Positions 47,201 to 56,200 of a stretch of 64,000 bases of DNA are shown here, in pieces. Below the pieces are notes generated by a model. That model did no database searches, was not told the DNA's origin, and saw only the letters and a list, made by a program, of their open reading frames with translations. The translations under genes were made by a program, and so were the position numbers. How positions within the stretch are numbered: the first letter of the stretch is position 1; each line of letters starts with the position of its first letter. Source of the stretch: Actinernus sp. WN-2022 (Eukaryota; Cnidaria; Anthozoa; Actiniaria; Actinernidae); assembly GCA_030867875.1 (NCBI GenBank), contig JAOWCC010001501.1:16955524-17019523 (forward strand), in the 5' to 3' direction.

Positions 47201-50200
47201 AGAAAGCATAGAAAACCTTGATGTTGAGATGTGCCGAGAATTCGAACACATGACAATCCTTGAAACCCCGAGAAAGTACTCCCAGAACTCCCAGGAGTAC
47301 ATTCAACCCATTTTTTTCCAGTCCAAGGACTGAATTGATTTTGTTCCAGTCCAAGGACTGGATCAAAATTAATTCAGTCCTTGGACTGGAAAGAAATTGG
47401 TTGAATGTACTCCTGGGAGTTCTGGGAGTACTTTCCGGGGTTTCAAGGATCGTCATGTGATCGAATTCTGGGCACATGGTTGGCTGGTTACCTCATGAAT
47501 AATTAATGAGTATGAGATTAATTTTTCAAAGATTTTGGCGACGATTTGTATGACCAATATAGTGTAACATGGCTCGCTGGACGATTTTTAACGCATTCTT
47601 CAAGTTGCAAGGTTTTAAATTACAGTTCAAAAACCTGCAACGTTGTTGCCCGAATTGTATTGGAGTTCAGTGTTTCGTGTAACACCCTCGCCGTTGGCTT
47701 TTCGCGCAACGTCCCAGAAACCTGTAAGCTATTCCCACGTAAACGTGGCTACGTCACCAAACAACATGGTGGACGTTGTTTTTAACCTGAGTTCCTAAGG
47801 AGAGCAATCGCATACTCATTCTGATTGGCTAAACATACATAGATTAGCAGTGGTTTTACAAAATTTAAATATTTGACAGCAATTGAGTGACGATGGTTGT
47901 TTAGCGTAGTGGTTGCGACGTTTGCCTTACGAGTAGGAGGAGCGGGATGATATTTTTTTACCTTACCATTTTCTTGAGAAGTTTTTCTTGAGAACCCTAG
48001 CTCTAGGTAGGTAAGATCTTGTTTACTGACCGGTTACGGTATTTTTACGGTTCAGGGTAGGGTTTTAGTTAGTTTATTTTGTCATTTTAATTAAGTGTGC
48101 GATTCCTCTCCTTAGGAGCTTGTGTTTTTAACAGGTGTAATAAAAGGAGCGTAGGCGCTAGCTAGATGTTGCAAATGTTGCGCTAAAATCGTCGCGTGTG
48201 ACATACATGTTGTCGTATCAATATTGCGTTAAAAGTTGCCTAATTAGAAAAAAATTGTCCCAAGTGAGCAAGTTAAATCACAAAATTTTAGGAGAGTTTA
48301 CCGGTAAAATCCTGTCCACCATTACTGGAAGCTGTTCTCATTATTCAGCGGAAGTGATGTCATACGCGCAACACGACAGCCACGTCGCGCGAAATAGTGT
48401 GCATAAAAAAGTAGTCAACCTAGCAAAGCCGATAAATATGATTTTCTTCTTGTGAACGTGAAGATGTTTTTGGTAGAAATTTGCCTCCAAGGCGTTGTGT
48501 TGTGCAGGTGAACGTTGCGCGAATGACGTCACTTCCGCTGAATAACTCTTTGCATAAAGCTGAACAAAGGGAACTGCGGACGTTTAAGTTAAAAAAATAG
48601 GACTTCCTGTCGTCGTATCGAAAAACGGTTTGAACTGGTAATAATATAGCTACTCTACTTTTTGAATATGCAAAAGTATTTTGACCGTTGTGGCACCTTA
48701 AAACAGAAAGAGTCGACAAAGCAAGAATATCAGCCTCGGGGTCAGGTATTTTAGAAAGCTTCAGATACAGATATAAGAAAAAAAATTGTTTTTGTATTTA
48801 GAATAGTTTCTCTGTTGGAGAAATATCTAATTGTACTTCAATTTCTTATTCTTGCCTTCAGGTTCTGGAAAAGTCACTTCGAATTCTGTTCGAGGCTCGA
48901 GACGTTTCCCTGGTGAAGCAGTTCGTTCAGCGTCAGCTTCGAAAGGTAATGGAGGCACGCGTTTCCCTTATGGACCTTACATTTGCTAAGGAGTACAGAG
49001 GAATGAAGTCCTATAAACCTGGCGCATGCGTACCAGCCCTCGAACTGACCAGGTGAGCTGTCAATATCATACCCGGACCCCATTTGTTCCTTACTGTGCA
49101 TGCATACTCGACGAAAATAAGGACCCCTTTCGTCGAACATGCGTAGTAAGAAACAAATGGGGTCTGGATACGTGATTAGTAAGCTGCATGTAGCAAAATA
49201 TTACATTCATACATGCGAAAATACCACAGTCTCTGTACATTACACTGACAGGCCATATTTACTTCTTTAACAACAGTATTTTGTCATGTAATACCCACGA
49301 CCATTACTTTATTAATCACTTCAAAAACTTTTCAGTAATTAATTACAAATATAAAAATACTTAAAATACGAATATATATGTATATATAAAAATATTAAAT
49401 TGTCCTAATGATAATAATATAATAAGAATATACGAATATAAAGATATGCCTAAGTACACATTCCCATACTCCGGTCAGCTTCAGGCCATGGAATGACCTA
49501 GATAAAGAATTTCAAGTGCATATGAAACGATTTTTTATCATTCAGATCGAGTCTACATCCAGTAAATAGTTGAATAGTAGAATATTTCTTGATTTGAGTG
49601 TTGCGTCTATGAGTTATAATGGTTTATATTTCGAATATGCTAATGACGTGACGTCGAACAGAGAATAATTTATTATACAAAAACTGGTAGAGATATAGAG
49701 GATATTACATGGCCGCGCGGAGATACGGATTTTATCTTCGAGTGTTGATTAAATATCTCACGAGTGAGCGCAGCGAATGAGTAAGATACTCATCAACACG
49801 AGAAGATAAAACCGTATCTCCAAGCGGCCATGTAATGTTCTGTTTAATATATAATTATCGATGAAATCTCTCGCTAAAAAGGCTAGAAATCTTTGAAAGC
49901 CAGTCATATTTTCAAAAGTGATATCTTCACGTGTGAAGATATCACTTTTTAGAAAGAAATATACACTGGTATTTCATCGAAAATTATATATTAAAAATGA
50001 CATTTTATAAACAGTTATGTTATATTTGACTCGTATATCAGTGATGTTACCAAGTATTTTCTCAAAATCAAAAGTAAATTTCATTCACAAGGAGGATGAA
50101 ATGACAGTAAATTCCCTGTTTGACATCACGTCATTAGCAGACTCGAATATAAACCTTGATCGAGTTTAACGATACAATATTTGGGCTCATATGCACTTTA

Positions 50201-53200
50201 AGTTATCGACAAGCACAAGAGAGTTTAAAAAAAGCTCCAAAATCTCAACTACTAGGCTCCGTATATACTATGTACTTTTACGTAATTTCAAGTAAGTTTC
50301 GATTCTTAACTTTAAGATTAGTAACAGGAATTTTACATTTTACATAGGCTGGAGTATTTTCTTATGTTTTGCAATTATATGTTGAAAAGCCTGATTCGGA
50401 ATATATAATAAAGATATGTATACATGTATATGTCTCTTGTCAGACGAATGTTGAAGGAGGATCGCCGATCAGAGCCTCGCGTTGGCGAGAGGGTGCCTTA
50501 CGTTATAGTGTATGGAAGCCCCGGTCTGCCTCTTATACAACTTGTTAGACGGTAAGTAAGTAACTCTGGTGCGCTCTCGTTAATAGCTCCGGACTGCCTC
50601 TTATACAACTATAGTTAGACAGTTAGCAAGCCGTGGTGGTGCAGTGGTTAAGCGTTTCGCCTCTCGCCTCTGTGACCCAAGTTCGGTTCCCGGACGCGGC
50701 GCCATATACTGTGAGTTGAGTTTGTTGGTATCTCACCCTTGCTCCGAGGGTTTTTCTCCGGGTTCTCCGGTTTTCCTTTCTCCACAAAAACCGACAACAC
50801 GCTAAATTCCAATTCGATCTGAGGATTAGCCGGGTCCTGACTTTGATCAGCCCCCATGGTTGTTTCAGGTCCCGTTAGAAATTCAGAGAAGTTACTGAGA
50901 CAAGTTCACACTAAAACCTTAAAAATAACCAATTGATGCACGTAAACACGAAAGGTGCCCTGTAAAGGTTAAAATGTTCATTTTAACATACCTGCCTCTT
51001 AGAGCTACTGTAACAAGCGCAAAAAAAATCAGTAACTCACTTTTCAGTATTTTATTTAAAGACCAAATGACAGGTATAGAGCGGATTTCAATTGACTGTC
51101 GGAAGTGTTTTGGTTTTGCGTTTACTAAGCTCTCCTATTGGCTGGGAAAGTAAACCAACCAATCAGAATCCAAAGTAAAACCAAACGCAAATTGGTTTTG
51201 CTTTTGCTTTGGTTTGTCGTTGGCTCACAGGGAAGCCATTTATGAGTTACTTGTGATTACTCGCTCCTATGATTGGCTGGCCGTGGGTAGTTTGCGTTTG
51301 GTTTTACTACACTCAATTGAAAACCGCTCTATACTTCATGGTAGTGTTTCGTTCCATATAGTCTCCCTGCATAATACTGTAAAACAGTAGATAAAATGAT
51401 TTTGCAGGGAGACTATATGGAACGAAACACTACCATGAAGTATATACCAAATGACAGTTTCTGACCTTTCTTGCCTTTCTATCCCATAATATATTTGTCT
51501 GACATCTATTCCATAATTTCTTTATTTGAGATGTCGAGGTTAGGGTTCAGTTAGAAAAAAAGGCATTTTCGTCTATTTCTGATCAAAATAAGTAGACCTC
51601 AAGTTAAGTTCAAGTTCATTTTATTCACACTTAAAGATTAACAGATAAATGTTACACTACAGATATTACGTATACAATAACATCAGTATTTTGAAGAAAA
51701 TAAAACACGAGAATACAGGTGACTATGACTGGCTGCCAAGGAGGTATATTTTATATTGATTTTTAAAACTATTATGAGGCAAACATTTAATCTCAAGTGG
51801 TATTTTTTCCCATATTTTTGCTGACAGAGCTCTAAATCTTATCCATGCTCAAATGAATATACTCCTAAAAACGAGGTTTGTGATACCTGTTTATTTTTAT
51901 TACCATCAATTAACAGGGGGTCAATTGTGTAATTCGGTCTCTGTCGTGATTTAAATACCATGAAATTTGTCTTTTTTGAGTGTAGTGACAGTTTATTTGC
52001 TTTAAACCAGGTGGAAACTTTAATCATTTCAGTGTTGAGTACGTTAAACAAAGAATTAGGATCTTTATGAGACAAATATATTTTAATTTATTTGAGGCAT
52101 TTGAAATATCATTTATATACAAAAGAAAGAAAAGTGGTCCAAGGATTGAATCTGAGGAACGCCACATGCGATATTTTGGTGAGAGGAACTGGAGTCATTG
52201 TATAGATGGTTTGCACTCAATCCCCAGAGATTCAAATGACAAAGGGCATGGCGGCCATGTTGGTGTACAGAACAAAAGAAGCCAACGAAGATTCTATTGT
52301 TAACTGTACGCCAACATGGCGGCTATGACGTAACGTGCAAAGGGTCTATTGTACAAATTGCTTTCTGTTCGTAAAATAGCTTTTTACCCATTCAAGAGCG
52401 ATTCCACGTATACTACAGTGATAGAGCTTATCAAATAAAATGCGATGGTTAACCGTGTCAAAGGCTTTAGATAAATCAAGAAAAATACCAGCAGTAAATT
52501 CTTTTTGGTGAAGAGCACGTTGTTTTGCAATGTTGCGCATTGAAATTCATCGAAACCTCGAGAAACGCCGCCATTTCAAAGTCTAGATTGGACAAATCAC
52601 GTCTTTGTTTCAGCTCTCCAGATTTTGTAACTAGTCAGACAAAAAAAGACATATTCGTGTAATTTCGGTCAAAATAAGTACCTTAACGTCGCTCCGAAAC
52701 TGATGCTATAAGAAGAACACGTTATTTTGTCGTGTAGCGCATTGAAATTCATCAAAACCTCGATAAACGCCGCCATTTTAAAGTTTAGCTACACAAGTTG
52801 AGACATCTACCTTAACACGAAAGGTGCCTTAGAAAGGAAGACTCGTTTTATGTTTACGTGCCTGAATTACATGTATCGCTGATACATATGCACACGCTTG
52901 ACAACTCGCCTCTCCACGGTAATTTTGTTGTGTTGTTTGTCGTCGTTTGTCAGACTAGAGTCGCTCCAACGTATCACCATCACAGCGAGGTAGACATGCA
53001 ACAATTTAACTAAATTACTTAACTATTTAGTTGATGCACGTTAATTAATGTAACCGCAAGACCAACAGTCACAGCGAAATCAGGAGAGCTGACTGTAACC
53101 TCCAGTTTGAAAATAAAACAGTTTTGATTTTATACAGACGTACACTAGACTTACCGTAAAACGTACACTAGACGTACACTAGACTTAGTCAAACCGCGAG

Positions 53201-56200
53201 TCGACGTCTCACCCGGATCTGAGGACCGGCGTTGGCGCGGGACATTTCAAATTAGGTAACGTCAACTAAATTGTACTAAATTTAGCTAATCTGTTAAATC
53301 TAAATCGTCAACACCGACGTTGTATCAACTGTATTAAATCAAAGTTACGCGACAAGTAAACGTGTATATCCCAATACGCCAACAAAATGGTTTATTTTAC
53401 GTCAAGATACAGGGAGCCGTTACCGGGTCTCCCAAGCCAGAGGCTTATGATTAAGAATTGGAATTTAGGTTGGTTTTTGAGGAGGGAAGCAAACCGGATA
53501 ACCCGGAGAAAAACCCTCGAAGCCAGGGTGAGATACCAACAAACTCAACTCACATATGACGCCGGGTCCGGGAATCGAATCTCGTGCGACAGAGGTGAGA
53601 AGCGAGCGCTCACCCCACTCGGTCACTCTAGCTTCCCTCATTGCAGATACTGATTTGTGAAACTTCAACAGGCCTCATGAAGTGCTTCAAGACGCCAATC
53701 TGAGAGTGAACGCCTCGTACTATATCACTAAGCAAATCCTTCCTCCTCTTCATCGAGTCTTCTCACTCATTGGAGTCGACGTCAAAACATGGTAAGGGAT
53801 ATTTAAAAGTTCGCAACTACAAACACACCGGTGGTATGACACTTAAAAGTGATAAATGCGCTTATTCTATGGCTGATTAACTTCGTGAGCTATGATTGGT
53901 CCGTTTGTGGTCCATAACGTCCCGTACGGACCTGTATATATCACTGTGATTGGTCAGTTTGTGGTCCATAACGTCCCGTACGGACCTGTATATATCACTG
54001 TGATTGGTCAGTTTGTGGTCCATAACGTCCCGTACGGACCTGTATATATCACTGTGATTGGTCAGTTTGTGGTCCATAACGTCCCGTACGGACCTGTATA
54101 TATCACTGTGATTGGTCAGTTTGTGGTCCATAACGTCCCGTACGGACCTGTATATATCACTGTGATTGGTCAGTTTGTGGTCCATAACGTCCCGTACGGA
54201 CCTGTATATATCACTGTGATTGGTCAGTTTGTGGTCCATAACGTCCCGTACGGACCTGTATATATCACTGTGATTGGTTAGTTTGTGGTTCATAACGTCC
54301 CGTACGGACCTGTATATATCACTGTGATTGGTCAGTTTGTGGTCCATAACGTCCCGTACGGACCTGTATATATCACTGTGATTGGTCATTTTGTGGTCCA
54401 TAACGTCCCGTACCGACCTGTATATATCACTGTGATTGGTCCGTTTGTGGTCCATAACGTCCCGTACGGACCTGTATATATCACTGTGATTGGTCCGTTT
54501 GTGGTCCATAACGTCCCGTACGGACCGCAAAATTGAAGCAAAACTGGTTTCGTATACTTTTGAGCCAGATAGTAAACATCTTATTACTTCAGAGCTGTGA
54601 CAGACAGATTTTCCGTAAAGTCCGCAATAGTTCTAATCACCCTCTGACTCAGCTTATGCCTAAAATTAAACCTTCTTCAAGGAACCTCGGAAAACAATCC
54701 TCCCTTTGGCCTAAAATAAACACCTCTCGCTTCAAGAACTCGTTTGTAAATAGATTAATCTTCAGATATAACTTGGCCCTTTAATTAGACAATTATTAGA
54801 CTTACTATAACTTATATTATGATATATTTAACTATAATTTATTTACCGAAGTGGAGGTGAATAGTGGGGGATATTTACCGAGCCGCTTTGGCGAGGTACC
54901 GCTATTCACCAGCACTGAGGAGGTGAATAATTGTTTTAGTATATACAACACTCCAGGTCAACAGCGAGCACCAAATAGCTATTTTATTTCTGTCAAATGG
55001 ATACAACACGCGCGAGATGATCGCTGCTTTGCTCGGAGGTGAATATGAAATCATATTCACTGTTTGAGTAGCCAATCAGAGCGCGCGAAAAGTGATATTC
55101 ACTGGTATGGTATACCGTAAATCCTCTATTAAGCCTTCGTTGAGGGGGGCTTATGTCAATGGAAGAGCCATTGTTCAGTAGAGACCAGTGTAAAATTCCC
55201 TTTTATTCTCCACAAGGAACTGGGACACAAGGCGGGAAAGCTAAAACATGTGACGTTAACCGTCAAGGAGCGAAAGTCCAAGAATAAAATATTGTTTAAA
55301 TAGTATGGTACCTTCATAAGGTTTAATTACATTCAAGAATGGAGTGACGCAACTACTGCGGTAATACTGATTTATATATATATATATATTTTTGGGGGGG
55401 GGCTTAATTAATTTCGTCTTGAAAAAGGGGGGGCTTATTAGAAGAGGGGGCTTAAAAGAGAGGGGGGCTAAATAGAGGATTTACGGTATACTAAAACAAC
55501 TACCTCAGTAGATATTCACCACTATTCACCTCCACTTCGGTGAATAATTGTTACATATTTGTTGTATTATTATATTACTGCAAAACTCGGTATGTATTTT
55601 ACCACAGATGAAACAGACGCTACTGTTTCATACCCGTGGCAGGAAGACATGACAGATAATGTATTAATATATTTCCTATGACGCTACTGTTCATACCCTT
55701 GGCAGGAAGACATGACAGATAATGTATGAATATATTTCCTATGACGCTACTGTTCATACCTTGATAGGAAGACATGACAGATAATGTATTAACATATTTC
55801 CTATGACGCTACTGTTCATACCCTTGGCAGGAAGACATGACAGATAATGTATTAATATAGTCCCTATGACGCTACTGTTCATATATACCCTTGGCAGGAA
55901 GACATGACAGATAATGTATATATTAATACATTTCCTATGACGCTACTGTTCATACCGTTGGCAGGAAGACATGACAGATAATGTATTAATATAGTCCCCT
56001 TGTGTAAGAGATGTCCAGTTAGTCATGACGAGTTCTTGGTTTTTGTGTATGTTTTTTCAGGTATGCTGAATTGCCTCGAGTCGTTCGAATCACTCAACAG
56101 CCAGTCGCTCAATCTGATACTCGCAAGGTAAGTACTGCTAGACTGCGAGGAGTGTGTTTTATTGTTGCTATCACACGTACCGGCAGAACGTAATGTGACT

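Noticed and set aside
53877..54530. 217-codon reverse ORF of regular repeats, and its + strand partner
   Set aside because: Both follow from a 54-bp repeat period divisible by three, with no start or domain of their own.
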